Source: Nelumbo lutea (Eukaryota; Streptophyta; Magnoliopsida; Proteales; Nelumbonaceae). From it: 64,000 nt of DNA. The notes beneath the pieces are model-generated. The model was given only the letters and a program-made list of their open reading frames with translations. It ran no database searches and was not told where the DNA came from. The stretch spans positions 61,864,727-61,928,726 of the forward strand of contig JAKGHH010000007.1 in assembly GCA_022828595.1 (NCBI GenBank). The letters are read 5' to 3'. Shown piece after piece: positions 21,857-33,314 of this stretch (within the stretch, counting starts at the first letter, position 1; each line of letters begins with the position of its first letter). The position numbers were made by a program, and so were the translations under genes.

Positions 21857-22118
21857 ATTGTGGCAATGTGAAGTATTTATTTACTTAAACTTGAATTTAG
21901 GACTAGCTTAACTGGAAATGACTTCAGATAAGTCATGTACTCCTTAATCGTACCTCATTACTAGGTTCACAAGAATTTCCTAGAACATTGCCTCAATTGA
22001 TTTCAAAAGAGTTAAGGTTTTATTTTTATATTTTATTTTTTTATTTTATTTTTTTTATTTTGAAAAGCAAATGCAGAAAGAACATGACCTAAATCAAATT
22101 TTAAAACATAACCTAAAT

Positions 22119-22158
22119 CCCCTCCCCCACACTTAAAACTTACATTGTCCCCAATGTG
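22119..22158 (-). other. Internal polypurine tract and hairpin of element B
   Basis: CCCTCCCCCACACTTAAAACT followed by TACATTG TCCC CAATGTG (plus strand). It is equivalent to 1191-1230 in A, 43889-43928 in D and 60306-60346 in E. Confidence 0.65.
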
Positions 22159-22254
22159 AGGTTAAATGCAAAGAAAGGGCAGAAAAACTAAACTAGAAAT
22201 GTAAAAACAAAAATAAAAAGGAAAAATAAACTTTCCTATTTTTATTAATCATGA

Positions 22255-22497
22255 ATCAGATCTTCTAATTCTCGTGGATGCAGCTTTCGGTGTGCTCCCC
22301 TTCCATCCATCATGGGCGGGTTCAAATATGAAATAGGGGCCTTCGTATCCAATTGTGCACTCGATTCTAGATCCCCATTCATATATTTTTCAAAAATTTC
22401 CTACATGGTTGGATCAATAGTGTCAATCGAATAGATCGAATGGTCTTCATTTGGGTACTTCATAGCTTCAAAAATATTAAATTTAACAGTCTCCCCG
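22255..22497 (-). pseudogene. Protease tail and deletion junction of element B
   Basis: On the minus strand the frame after the protease reads KYPNEDHSIYSIDTID, then AQLDTKAPISYLNPPM, MDGRGAHRKLHPRE and a stop. In D, RT would follow after the corresponding AQSDREEE. The block from KAPI to RKL is shared with A (1613-1680) and E (60540-60604) but is absent from D, so it marks the pol deletion. Confidence 0.7.
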
Positions 22498-23256
22498 TCA
22501 AACTCGACGGGCGAGGGTACCCTCATCCACATCTATTTTGGTCTTGGCCATTTTCATGAATGGCCTGCCTAATAGAAGTGGGGCTGAACTTGTGATTGTG
22601 TCCTCCTCCATCTTTAGGATGTAAAAATCAGCTGGAAAGATTAAATCGTTAACCTGCACCAATACATCATCAACAATCCCTTTTGGGTAGGCATTAGAAC
22701 GGTCATCTAATTGAATAACAACTCTAGTCTCCTTCAAAGGACCTAGTCTCAATGCACAATAAATCGAGTATGGCATGACATTAATAGATGCAACAAAGTC
22801 CAGCATGGCACGCTCGATTCGTTTATTGCCAATCACACAAGGTAGGGTAAATATACCTGGATCAGCATGTTTTTCTAGCCGGGTCCTCTTGATCACGACA
22901 GAAATGTTCTCTCCAACTCTTACATTTTCATCAATTCACAGCCTTCTCTTGTTAGTGCATAATTCCTTAAAAAAAATTGCATATTTTGGGATTTGTTTTA
23001 TTGCATCTAACAAAGGAATGTTGATCTCCACCTTCCTGAAGGTTTCTAGCACTTCTTGCTCATATTCCTCTTTCTTAGACTTTTCTAACCTGCTAGGAAA
23101 AGGTGGTACAATAGCATTAGTAACTTTAGGGAGAGGGGGGTCAGATTTTACCTCAACGGGGCTGTAGTTTGACCCTTGTCTTTCCTCTTCCTTGGCTGCC
23201 TTCGATGGTGAGCTTGGTTGGGGCTGCAACTCTCTTCCACTTCTCAACACCACCAC
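22498..23256 (-). pseudogene. gag-protease linker and protease of element B, active site mutated
   Basis: MVVLRSGRELQPQPSSPSKA begins the linker, followed by EVLETFRKVEINIPLLDAIK. A stop at about 22933-22935 (CTATGA-like change at KRRL*IDE) interrupts it. The protease follows with FTLPCVIGNKRIERAMLDFV, where the expected DLGASINVMPYS reads DFVASINVMPYS, so the residue after the catalytic Asp-x pair is no longer Gly. LLLGRPFMKMAKTKIDVDEG closes the domain. Confidence 0.8.
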
Positions 23257-24642
23257 ACTTGCATTCTCTTTTGGGTTAACTACCGTTTGTGAGGGTAGTT
23301 TCCCGGAGCTCTATGCCTCCAACTTGCTAATAGAAGCGGCAAGTTAGCTGATTTGGTTCCCAATGTTGGCTCTTGTTTCTTGCTAAAATTGCCGAGTATT
23401 AGTAGCTAGAGCCTTGACTATATCATCTAATGACATACCTGAATTCGGGGGTTGGCCTTGTGCTGTGATGGGTGTTGAAAACTGGGGCTGTCGACTGAAA
23501 TACTGGGGCTGATATTTCTGCTGTCCTCCTTGGTTCCCGTAGCTTAGATTTGGATGATCTCTCCACCCCGGATTGTAATAATTGGAGTAGGGATCATACT
23601 TTCGTTGGGGCTAACCCAGGAATCCTCCTACGACACTCGCTTGCTGCATCGATCCATCCTGTAATGATGGACACATGTCCGTAGGATGTCCAGGGATCGA
23701 ACATATACCACACACCCTAGCAGTTTGTAATTGTCCTACTGCGAGCTGCTTAACCAAAGTAGTTAAATCTGAAATCTGATTTTCCAAGTTAGTATGACTT
23801 ACCTCATTTACATGCCTAATGGTACCATTTGTCCTTGCACCGAACTGCTGTGAATTTTTGGCCATGTTGGAAATTAATTCCCTAGCCGCTTTGGGTGTCT
23901 TGTTTACTAAAGCTCCTCCACTGGCTGCATCTACCATACTTCTATCCATGGGCTGGAGCCCTTCATAGAAGTATTGGATTAACAGTTGTTCGGGTATTTG
24001 GTGGTGTGGACAGCTAACAACAAGTTGTTTAAATCTTTCCCAATATTCATATAGCGTCTCACCACCAAATTTCCAAACTCCACATATTTCTTTTCTTATA
24101 TTTGCACCCCGGGATGCAGGGAAATATTTATCCAAAAATATCCTATTCATCTCATCCCATGTGCGTATTGAACCGGGAGGAAGAATATACAACCAATCCT
24201 TTGCTTTATCACGTAAAGTAAATGGAAAGGCTATGAGTTTTACCTGGTCCTCGGTCATACCTTGGGGTTTCATTCTCGAACAGACGACATGGATTTCCTT
24301 TAGATGCTTATGAGGGTCCTCACGTAGAAAACCATGAAATATAGGCAATAGTTGTATCAAACCAAATTTCAATTCAAAAGTTACGTCAAGAGTGGGATAT
24401 GTTATACATAAGTGTTGTTGGTTCATAATCGGTGCAGCCAACTCCCTTAATGTCCTTTCTCTGTCAGCCATTCTTTCTCCTTCTTCAAAAATGGGAAGAT
24501 TACAAGCTGGTAGATCAAAGTCCGAGTTCACCCTTTTAGGTGAATGATCATTCCTTTGCTTTGCCTCCTTCCTTAAATGACAAGTAGTCCTCTCAATTTC
24601 TGGGTTGTACTCGAGTTCACCTCATTGAGAAGCACAAGTCAT
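23257..24642 (-). pseudogene. gag of element B
   Basis: The ATG at 24642 matches the gag start of D, but the seventh codon is a stop. From 24531 the frame is open for 306 codons. It contains RTLRELAAPIMNQQHLCITY, FPFTLRDKAKDWLYILPPGS, NRIFLDKYFPAS, YEYWERFKQLVVSCPHHQIP and the zinc knuckle CGICSIPGHPTDMC (CX2CX4HX4C) at about 23687-23728. The remaining part down to 23257 has stops (near 23608 and 23330-23400). It would form the capsid that packages the element. Confidence 0.85.
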
Positions 24643-24693
24643 AAAACAAGAAGGTTAACAAAAAGAAGGTAATAGCTAAGAAATTAAAGTTGC

Positions 24694-24711
24694 TCCCTAG
24701 CAACGACGCCA
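24694..24711 (-). other. Primer binding site of element B
   Basis: On the minus strand TGGCGTCGTTGCTAGGGA, two differences from the tRNA-Asp-type site of D. It lies 6 bases inside the 5' LTR end. Confidence 0.85.
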
Positions 24712-24717
24712 AAATTT

Positions 24718-26293
24718 TGACGGGTTGTCGAAGCCCTCAAAATTAATACTAGTCCCACAATAAAATATTTGCAGTAAAAGTGGTACTAGGTCGAATCCCA
24801 TAGGGAGCAAATCAATAATCTCTTAGCCGAACGGATAATATGAGTGGGAAAATAAAATAACTAAAATTAAAAGAATAAGAAAGCAATAGAAAACTAAACG
24901 AACAAGAGAAAATCAGTCTTACCAAATTCTAATTCAAGGGTTTGGGTTGAGTCGATTGTCCATCGATCCTAGGTAAATTTCAGCATTCTTGCCATTCAAA
25001 CATTTAACCTTAGATTTATTAGGATAGCCATAATAAACCTTGTGTTTTCCTAATTCAGTTGACCAAACCCAGCATTCGATCAACACTTATCTTTAATCAA
25101 CTAGGTACGATAGCGCTCCATATTAATTAATGATAGCTGTAATAATTGAGATAGCTGTAATTGAGATAGTTAAACCAAAATAATAATAATTGAGATAGCT
25201 GTAATTATTGAATCTTGTTCCATCAATTCCCTTTAGGTTAAAATATGTCAATACATTGGTCAAAGGCTGTCATGAACAATTGACCCAGAAAGATATTAAC
25301 CTAATTGCTACTTGTACCACTATTCGTGACAATTACGGATCACCGAACCATGGACAGCATTTGGTACATCAACATTAATTCAGTTTGTCATACTAATTAA
25401 CATTAATATCCAATAAAAAATTATGCTCAAGAATTAATGGATACTTGAATTAGAAAGCAAGAAAATAAATTAACTACAAAACCTCACAATGACACAATCA
25501 AACCTCCCCCCTTGAACTAGAAAAAGAAGCTTAGCTGCTCATGATCTGCGCACCCTCCAAGCTTTGCTTCTCCATGGCCGAACTGCTTTTCTTGATTTTC
25601 TTGAACTTCTTGATGATGTCTTGGATCTTGGGATGAGTGATGCTAGAGCTGGTCCACCCCCCCCTCTTTATATAGCCAAAGGAGAGGGTTGTTTTCCAAC
25701 TCCTTCTAGGAGATCATCCTATCTTCAGGGAGTCTTGATCTTCTTTGTGCAAATCCTATCCTATCTCTGATTTAATGATCTAATCTCAATCTTATTATCT
25801 CTCTAGGATTACATTCAAAACTTTAGATCTGATAAGACTCTCTCCTTGGAGATTACATTCGAAATTGGGACTCTTGTCTCTTGATTTCGAGTTGGGCTGC
25901 TTTGATAACTTGGGTTGTTTCATGGTACTTCTGCGAGTTGGGCTTCAGTTGTGAAATGGGCCTAGCTACGAACTTGCTCTGACTTTAGGCTCATTTTCAT
26001 ACTCGATGCAGGCCGAATCTGTCAAAATCCAAAACATAAAATTGTGGGCCTTCCTTTTGTCTTTCCAATTCTTCTTGAATTGTCCAATTCAGAGTCCGGA
26101 ATTGAGAGTTATGCCTAAATTACTGGTTGTTGCCGAACTGTGCAAAATCACCAGATTTGCCCTATTTTCTTCCAATTGCCTTCTTTATTGCCCTGAATCA
26201 AAACACAAGAGTAATGAGTCCATTTAAGTGCTAAAATAATGTAAAAAGAGTGAATATTAGGGGATAAAAATAGGATTCTTTTTGCTCTCATCA
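24718..26293 (-). repeat. 5' LTR of element B
   Basis: 1576 bp, minus-strand TGATGAGAGC to AACCCGTCA. The TATA motif is at about 25666-25676 (CTCTTTATATAGCC on the plus strand). A local duplication near 25140-25200 (GATAGCTGTAAT/AATTGAG words) is absent from the 3' LTR. Confidence 0.9.
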
Positions 26294-27520
26294 ACCCCTC
26301 CACCTTGAATTGACTTGTGAAACAAAAGAAGATGAACTTTGCCTAAATTGGTGAAGGACCATTGATGAGGAGGTCGGGGAGCTCTTAAGGGCCAATTTCA
26401 TACACGAGGTAAAGTACCCAGATTGGATAGCCAACATGGTATTGGTTAAGACGGAAAATAACAAGTGTTAGATGTGTGTAGATTACCAATCTAAACAGTG
26501 CCTGCCTGAAGGATAAATTTCCACTTCTAAGAATAGATTGACTAGTAAATAATTCCACCTTGGGGTTCGAGCTACTAAGCTTCATGGTTGCCTATTCAGG
26601 CTACATTTAGATCCAGATGGATCCCTTAGACCAGGAAAATACCACCTTTGTAACTGAAACCAGTTTGTATTGTTACAGAGTAATGCCTTTTGGCCTTAAG
26701 AATGTTGGGGCAACTTACCAAAGTAATTTTTTTTTTCAAAATTTAATAAGAAAAAGTATTGAAGTTTATATTCATGATATGACAACTAAAAGTAAAACCT
26801 TTAACTCGCATATTGCCAACCTAACCAAGGTATTTAATTTGTTAAGAAAGTATAGACTTAAGATCAACCCAAACAAGTGTATGTACGTAGTCATGTCAGG
26901 AAACTACTTTGGTTCCATAGTAACTCGATGTGGCATTGAAGCAAATCTCAAGAAGATCTAGGAAATCTTGGATATGTAGCTTCCGAGGTTCATTAAGGAA
27001 ATTCAGAGACTCACTAATTGAGTTATAGCCCTTAACCAATTTATGTCTAAGTCGGCAAGAAGATGTTTGCCCATTTTTCAAGCGGTTAAGAAGGCTAAGG
27101 ACTTTCAATGGACCGAAGAGTGCCAACACGCATTTGATGAATTCAAATAATACCTTACCTTGCCATTATTATCGACGAGGCCCAAGCATGGAGATGAACT
27201 CCACTTCTATTTATCCACTAGCGACGAAGTCATCAACTTAATGCTAGTCCAGACCATAGACAAAGTGTAGAGGCCTATTTAATACATAGGCAGAGTTCTA
27301 CATGCAGTTGAGACAAAGTACCCAAACATCATGAAGCTCGCCTTCATGTTGATAATCTTAACTCGGAAGGTGCAACCTTACTTTTAAGCCCACACCATCA
27401 TCGTTCTCATAGACCATCCACTCCGCAAGTCTTATAGAATTCTGAAGTGTCAAGGAGACTCACCAAATGGACTATCAAACATAGTTGATTTGATATTTGA
27501 TCCAATTTTCAACTAACAAT
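26294..27520 (+). pseudogene. RT and RNase H of Tat element M1
   Basis: Fragments in several frames match Gypsy RT: EVGELLRANFIHEVKYPDWI, then CVDYQ, MDPLDQENTTFVTETSLYCY and RVMPFGLKNVGATYQ. The catalytic box reads VYIHDMTTKS where YVDD is expected, so a catalytic Asp is His. KINPNKCMYVVMSGNYFG and IVTRCGIEAN follow. RNase H fragments: LHFYLSTSDEVINLMLVQ and VETKYPNIMKLAFMLIILTR. The region before RT is shortened compared with intact relatives. Confidence 0.8.
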
Positions 27521-27639
27521 CGAAGCTTAGGTCCTAGTTAATTTTATCTCAAAGTGTATGTTTAGCTTGGCAACCCCAGTACTAAGTGAACCATTAGTTA
27601 GATCGAAGGTGTCCACTAGTATAGAACCTTCATCTAGAC

Positions 27640-27870
27640 TGAAAGAACCTTGGATTCTCCATGTAGATGGATCGTCCAACTAAAAGGGGAGTAGAGCAGA
27701 CTGATCCTATTGGGACCTGACGAGGTGAAGCTTGAGTTCATGCTTAGACTTGAATTCAAGGCATCGAACAATGAAGCTAAGTACGAAGCGCTAATTGTCG
27801 ATCCATTCCCAAACAAGGAGATTGACATGAAGAACATCGAGGCCTACATCGATATCCAATGATTGGAGAA
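27640..27870 (+). pseudogene. Archaeal-type RNase H remnant of M1
   Basis: VDGSSN (about 27660) and EFKASNNEAKYEALIVDPFP (about 27745-27815) match the second RNase H of Tat elements (pattern xNxAEYEALIxGL). The catalytic Glu region is kept in the order expected between the usual RNase H and integrase. Confidence 0.65.
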
Positions 27871-27999
27871 TGGTCCACATTGAAGTTGAAGTCACACCCA
27901 TGTAGATGGTAGAGCTGAGCTGGATTGACCCTCTCATTGAGTACTTGTGCTACAGAATACTACTCGCAGGCTAAAGTGAAACCGAAAGATCAAATGGAA

Positions 28000-29085
28000 A
28001 TCCACTCAGTACATCATCATCGACGATTAGATGTACCGAAGATCCTTCATTCTGCCCTACCTCCAATGCCTCCAGCCATTCAAGGCAAACTATGTGCATA
28101 GGGAGATCTATAAAGGAATCTACGACAAACACTTGGGGTTAGGTTGCTACTGGCCCATCATGAAAGAAGACACTATTCAATTAGTTAAATGGTGTGATTG
28201 TTGTTAGTGCCATGCCAATGTACCTCGGTAGCTTGCCATAGGTCTACAATACCTCACCAGCCCATGGCCATTCTCTAAGTAGGGAATCAACATCCTTGGT
28301 CCATTACCACCACCTAGTGGCCAAAGGAGGTTTCTTTTTGTGCCCGTCAACTACTTCACCAAGTTGATAGAAGAAGCCAAACCAATTGCAACCATTATAA
28401 CTTAAATCATCCAAAACTTTTTCTAGAAGATTATTGTTTGCCAATTTGGGCTACCTTGGGTTCTAAGATTTAACAATGGCAAGCATTTTGTCAACATCAA
28501 GTTTCATGACTAGTGTGCCGAATTGGGGATACAATAGAACTTCACCTCCATTGCATACCCTTAAGCCAATGGGCAAGGCAAGGTGACCAACTGGACCATC
28601 CTCCATAGTTAGAAGACCCAACTAACCCATGCTAAGGGCAATGGGTGGAAGAACACCCCAATGTGTTGTGGGCATACTAAATCACGAGTAGAACAACTAG
28701 AGAGATGCCTTTCAACCTAATCTTTGATACTAAGGTAATCATCCCTAGACCAATGAAGAAGAGAACGATGACAAACTCTAGACCAATTGGACCTGGTAGA
28801 AGAAGTTCGGAAGTAAGCCTAGGTCTGAATTGCAGCTTACTAGCAAAGAGTAACTTGCTACCACAACACCCGATTTAAGAGACATTGCTTTTGAGTTGAT
28901 GATATAGTACTTTGAAATGTCATGGTGCCCGAATTAGGTTCCAGGAAGCTTGGTCCAAACTAGGAAGGGCCTAAAAAAAGTGGCTAAGGCATTAAGACTT
29001 GGTACATATGAGCTTGAAACCTTAGAGGGGAGGTTGGTGCCCTGTACATGGAATGCTGAAAACCATAAAAGGTACTACACATAGA
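28000..29085 (+). pseudogene. Integrase of Tat element M1
   Basis: HREIYKGIYDKHLG and GCYWPIMKEDTIQLVKWCDC give the HHCC region. ILGPLPPPSGQRRFLFVPVN then YFTKLIEEAKPIATI is the core start; VLRFNNGKHFVN holds the second position (D changed to N), then AYP*ANGQGKVTNW the core Glu region (E changed to K). The C-terminus ends in GTYELETLEGRLVPCTWNAE spread over frames. Multiple stops and lost catalytic residues mean no activity. Confidence 0.75.
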
Positions 29086-29372
29086 GTTCTGAGCTTGCTA
29101 ATTCGATTTACTTCATTACGATTTATGTGAATTCGATTTAATTTGTCGACATCCGATTATGCAACCTTGGTCATAATGACCTCCATTTAAACCAATCTCA
29201 CTATATGCACTTTGACTAGTTTGTTTTATTACTCATTTGTTTAAAGAAAGGAAAAGGAGATCGACACAACACATTGAACAAAGCTCATTTCATTACTCCC
29301 TCCTAGAAAAAGGTGTTCAATACATCACAAAAAATAGGAAAAAGCTGAGCTCGGAGGCTTAGAGTACATTAA
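29086..29372. other. Post-integrase spacer of M1, no gene seen
   Basis: AT-moderate DNA with short direct repeats around ATTCGATTTA. I see no coding region. Confidence 0.5.

Positions 29373-29416
<44 letters not shown>
29373..29416 (+). repeat. (AC)n(AT)n microsatellite
   Basis: About 16 AC units followed by about 6 AT units. It lies just downstream of the end of the antisense ORF of M1. Compound repeats like this usually vary in length between individuals. Confidence 0.95.
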
Positions 29417-29419
29417 AAC

Positions 29420-31243
29420 GTCTACGCAACAAAAAAGGCAGAAGTGTTTAACTGTCACTAGGGGGCATGTAGTTGCCCATGATCTTCGCACTTTTCTACT
29501 GTCGGTCTCCTCCTCTTTGTCCTCCTTGGACTCTACCTCATTTCTAGCCTTCTTTAGAACTTCAGGAGTGACAACCGAAGACCTCAACTTGCTCAATTTG
29601 TAGTTGGGAATAGCATCGCCAAGAGTTAATGGCAGTATACTCCTTGGTCGCCTTACACATGGCCACCCTTATCTCCTCATGAAGCTTTGTCCTTCGCTCG
29701 ACCAGCTCGATTTCCTTCTACTCCGGATCACTGATGAGTACGATGATGTTCTTCTTGGCACTAACCAGCTTCCATGCCAACTTGATCTTCTTCCACCTCT
29801 CCTACTCTAACTCGGCCCTCAAAACCTTGAGCTCCTTCCTAGTCGCCTCTAGCTGTTCTTGGGAGCCTTCCACCTCTTTCCATGCAGCCTCGTATTGGCG
29901 GGAGCTCGACTCCACTTTCCCCATCAATGCGTGTATTAGGGTGTTGACCTGAAAGGAAACCTTGGGTTGGTCCTTACTCGACAAAAAGGGGAACGATGAA
30001 GTAATGACGAATACTTACCATAAGGTACCAGACGATTTTCCCACCGAGCATGTATGAGAGGGGACAAGGTGGTCTACTCATTCATGTCCTTAGAGAGGGC
30101 AGCTCCTTTACTTTGCTTGAGTGTAGTATTCGGATTAAAGACAGAGTGCCTCCTGGTGGTAGGTTCTGAAGTACCAACCCCCTTCATGCTTGGAACGAAT
30201 GGCTCTCCTCAGGAACCCAGATTCTTGGATTGATTGAACCTATTGACTCCTTGCTGGCGAACTTCAACCTCATCCGCATTGATGTGGACGATCTCGCAGC
30301 GACCTGCTTGGCGGCCTTGGTTTCTTCTTTGGCAGCTTGGGAAGTATGACTCTTTGAGACCTTCCTTTTATTCCTCATCATGGAATCAAAGACTCAAGAA
30401 GCAGTGTTCACATTCAACATTTCTACAAAAAAACAAAATGTTCATCAGTTCATTAACTGAGATGAGGAGAAAATGAAAAAGCACCTAAGTACAGAATGAC
30501 ATCCTATTCACTAAATTGATGCAACCTTGGACTAATGCCTCCTTGGCCAAGAAATCCCTGACTTACAACTTCTTCCTGATCAACTCCTTTATCCAAGCCT
30601 CCAACTACTCGTCTAAGGTTTTCTCCCCATGATTCCAATGGTCATCCTTCACTTCGAGGTGAAAGACCACCCCTCTTTCGGCTGACATGTAAAAAAATTT
30701 CCTTTTCCACTATGGTACCTTGGAGGGGAATCTGCCTAGTAGCTTACACTTAGAGTGGTAGGACAGATAAAAGAAACCCTCTTTGCCAGCCAACTTCTTT
30801 ATCTGGCAGAGATTGGTGAAGATTTGAAGGTTCAAGGGAGGTTGGACCGATGACAAACTGATATGGTTCTAATTAGAGTCTTCTCAGAGTTTGGATGGAA
30901 TTGGCCTAAGGGTACATTATAATACTGGAGAACCTCGAGGATGAATGGGTGCAAAGGAAACCTAAGCCTAGATACCAAGGCCTGCTTGAAGAGACATACC
31001 TCATTCTCATCATGATCCTATAGGCACTAGTTGGAGCCCAATAAGACAACATCAAACTCCTTGGGGATTTGATCCCTTTACATTATCCCTTGGAGGTCAT
31101 TAAGGGTTAGCTGAGTTAGGTTAAACTTGAACTTCTTCCTAGAGATGGAGGCCCCTTTATGGAAACCTCAATGTTCTTGAATCGAGGACCTCTCTAGTCT
31201 GGGCATTAGCTCACTCCTCACCCTTAGGCCTAGAAGAGGACAT
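29420..31243 (-). pseudogene. Antisense extra ORF of M1, Transposase_28-like
   Basis: The ATG at 31243 opens MSSSRPKGEE and is soon stopped. Minus-strand pieces give LVLCQIKKL/LCQIKKLAGKEGFFYLSY and WKRKFFYMSAERGVVF (about 30660-30810), which resemble the putative gypsy-type transposon domain (Pfam Transposase_28: GFYYLS then WKxRFFFV). A basic stretch KEETKAAKQVAARSSTSMRM and a coiled coil (ESSSRQYEAAWKEVEGSQEQ, then LEATRKELKVLRAELE) end the protein. It is antisense to gag-pol and differs in its N-terminal domain from the PMD-like ORFs of X and M2. Confidence 0.55.
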
Positions 31244-31710
31244 AATGGAAAGATAGAAAAGAACAAAAAGAAGGGACAAAGAGGACTCACCCAAATAAAA
31301 GCTAAGAGACCTAATTGACCTCATTGGACTCGCTAACTATGCTTTAAGATCTTTGACCTCTCTATAGCACAACTCTCACAGAAGACAAGTAAAAATAGAC
31401 CCCCTCATTCCTCTATTTATAGACAAAAGACTCATACTACTAATGACTAAGATCGATTTGATCCAACGGTCCCAAAGGGTGCTATGGTTCATCTCTCGTG
31501 GTCCAAAATTAGTTTAGCGCATTTTTTGGCATCCATGAAAGCTAATTTTCACATTAAGCCTATGCATACCCACTACCCGACTTATTAGACAATTCCAACA
31601 TGGCGAATCAAACTGAAATGAATCTGTGACCTAACAAGAACTTGACATTGGAGCATCTAACAAAAATGCCTCAAACGAACTACTTTGTCCGAATTGTTCA
31701 CCTCGATATC
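31244..31710. other. M1 3' untranslated region
   Basis: No ORF of note. CCTCTATTTATAGAC at about 31411-31425 reads on the minus strand as a TATA-like motif 170 bases upstream of the antisense ATG, so it could be the antisense ORF's promoter. That is an inference. Confidence 0.4.
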
Positions 31711-31722
31711 AAAAGTGGGGGG
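31711..31722 (+). other. Polypurine tract of M1
   Basis: AAAAGTGGGGGG immediately before the 3' LTR. Confidence 0.75.
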
Positions 31723-32604
31723 TAATTTATTAGGGGTGATCTAGACCTCCAATGGCATACTTCCACGTGGCAACCAAAACAATTTTAAGACACATTAGTA
31801 TCACGTGTGGCAAGACCTTACTTGGACGCTCATTGGCAGATCAGCCTATGTGGTCTAAAGGAACACCAACCTCCCTTAAGGGCATACCAACTTACAATTC
31901 CAAGGCACATGTCCATTATGTTTGCTTCAGACATTGACTTACCAACTTGGCAAACATGCAATTTGAAGGATCACACTGACCACAACATGTCTTCGACCTA
32001 CATGGCATGTCTCTCCTGATTCTTTCATGCTAGTTAGTGCTCCAGAGAAATACGCAAACATGGCGCCCAGTTGGTAACAATAAGTCTGATTCCTTCTGCT
32101 TCATGAGGAACTAGATAAGGGTGAATGTAACACTATGCAAGTGTATTCCGTAAGTAACGGGTGGATGAACATCACCATCTTGAACATGTCGGACACACTA
32201 TAACTGGGCCTTGGGGACTATATAAAGGTGAGCCTTCACCCTCAGAAGGTATGCTCACTTAGGTTGTGTTTGGTTTGAAGGAAAAAGCAGGGAAAGGAAG
32301 GTAAATGTAGCAAAATCTTTACAAACCTTGTATAGGTTTCCCTATGTTTCCATTCCTTTCCCTACCTTTTCCTTCAAACCAAACATTGCCTTATTGGCAT
32401 ACATACTCTCTGCTTTGCTTTCCTACTTATTTGATTACTCCCATGTTGCCAACTCGATACTCACTTGACTATCAGAGTCCCTTGCTTGGGTCATTCCCCC
32501 GGGCTCTCTGACGTTGCTTGTCTTGCAAATTTAGCTACCGATCTCATCACCCAATCTTTGAGCTACTAGTGCTAGCAAGGATTCAACACATTTTCACTCT
32601 AATT
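31723..32604 (+). repeat. 3' LTR of M1 containing a MITE
   Basis: 882 bp including a 129-bp MITE and its duplicated TTA. The right 575 bases match the 5' LTR at 10777-11212 apart from the MITE. The start is set by the polypurine tract and lacks a clear TG, so it may be shifted a few bases. Confidence 0.75.
32262..32390. mobile_element. Tourist-like MITE (PIF/Harbinger type)
   Basis: 129 bp with terminal inverted repeats: GGTTGTGTTTGGTTTGAAGG at the left, and at the right the complement of GGCAATGTTTGGTTTGAAGG. It is flanked by TTA at 32259-32261 and 32391-32393. The 5' LTR of M1 has the uninterrupted site CACTTAATTGGC. It has no coding capacity. The TTA duplication and GG...TGTTTGG ends are typical of Tourist-type elements. 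Confidence 0.88.
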
Positions 32605-33314
32605 AGGTTATAATTATAATTAAATTAAATTTAACATCTCATATATTTATAAGTTTATTGTTAAGTGAAATAAATAATATTTATTTTGAAATGGAATAAA
32701 CTTAATTAGTTAACTTAAAATTTAATTATTATTTAAATGGAAATAGATTATTTAGCCTCATAATCCATTATTTAATACTAAATAGGCCGGCTCCATTCGA
32801 ACTCAGTTCGCTCCATAGTTGGCACAGCGTGGAAGCAATGAAAACCGGGCTGGCTATGCAAGCACCGGGTGATCGCTAGCTTCTAGCGAAGAACATCGAA
32901 TTCTCTTGGAGAGAGAAAAAGGTAGCGAAAATAGGAAGAAGAGAACTTGAAGAAACTCTGAAATTATGAAGTATAAATTGATGAATAATTTTGGGAAAAT
33001 AGAAGTATTTATAATACATTTGGAAATTGTAAAAGAACTAGGAAATAACAACTAGGGTAGAGCTAATTTGATGGGATTGAATTCTCCTTGGTTTGATCTC
33101 CTCCGTCCGATCTCCCTAGGTGCATGGATCTTGGATTATCTTGCTAATCTTGATGCTTCTTGGAGTCTTTCTTGATAATCTTGGAAGAGTCTTGCTAATC
33201 CTGGATTCTTGGATCCCTTGCTTATCTTGAATTCTTGGATCTTAGTTAACTTATCCTTATCCTAAGAGCTGCCGCCCCTAGGGATGAGATGGGCCTTGTG
33301 ATGGGCCTCCATCA
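32605..33314 (-). repeat. Probable 3' LTR of a Gypsy fragment
   Basis: On the minus strand the LTR begins about 33314 (TGATGGAGGCCCATCACAAG) after the purine-rich CAAGTTGGGGAGAA. A TATA motif (GTATTATAAATAC) is at about 33007-33019. The left end is not clear; it may be near 32785 or run to the M1 LTR at 32604. AT-rich DNA at 32605-32780 may be separate. Confidence 0.5.

Larger units (their letters stand above)
19790..26293 (-). mobile_element. Athila-type LTR retrotransposon B, non-autonomous
   Basis: Complete from LTR to LTR, minus strand, inserted between the protease and RT of M1. It keeps gag with a zinc knuckle and a mutated protease but lacks RT, RNase H and integrase. Target duplication: AACCC at 19785-19789 on the left. 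AACCC on the right is at 26293-26297 and overlaps the terminal A of the LTR by one base. LTR family and gag are the same as in D and E. Confidence 0.92.
10777..32604 (+). mobile_element. Tat-lineage Gypsy element M1 with nested insertions
   Basis: A plus-strand element with a truncated 5' LTR, primer site, decayed gag, protease, RT, RNase H, archaeal-type RNase H, integrase, an antisense extra ORF, polypurine tract and 3' LTR. The second RNase H and the antisense ORF place it in the Tat lineage. A Copia element (11766-17324) and Athila-type element B (19790-26293) interrupt it. Without these it would be about 9.8 kb. The coding parts are full of stops, so it is old and inactive. Confidence 0.75.

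Noticed and set aside
29369..29596. ORF ending in alternating Cys-Val
   Set aside because: The tail is a translation of the (AC)n microsatellite.
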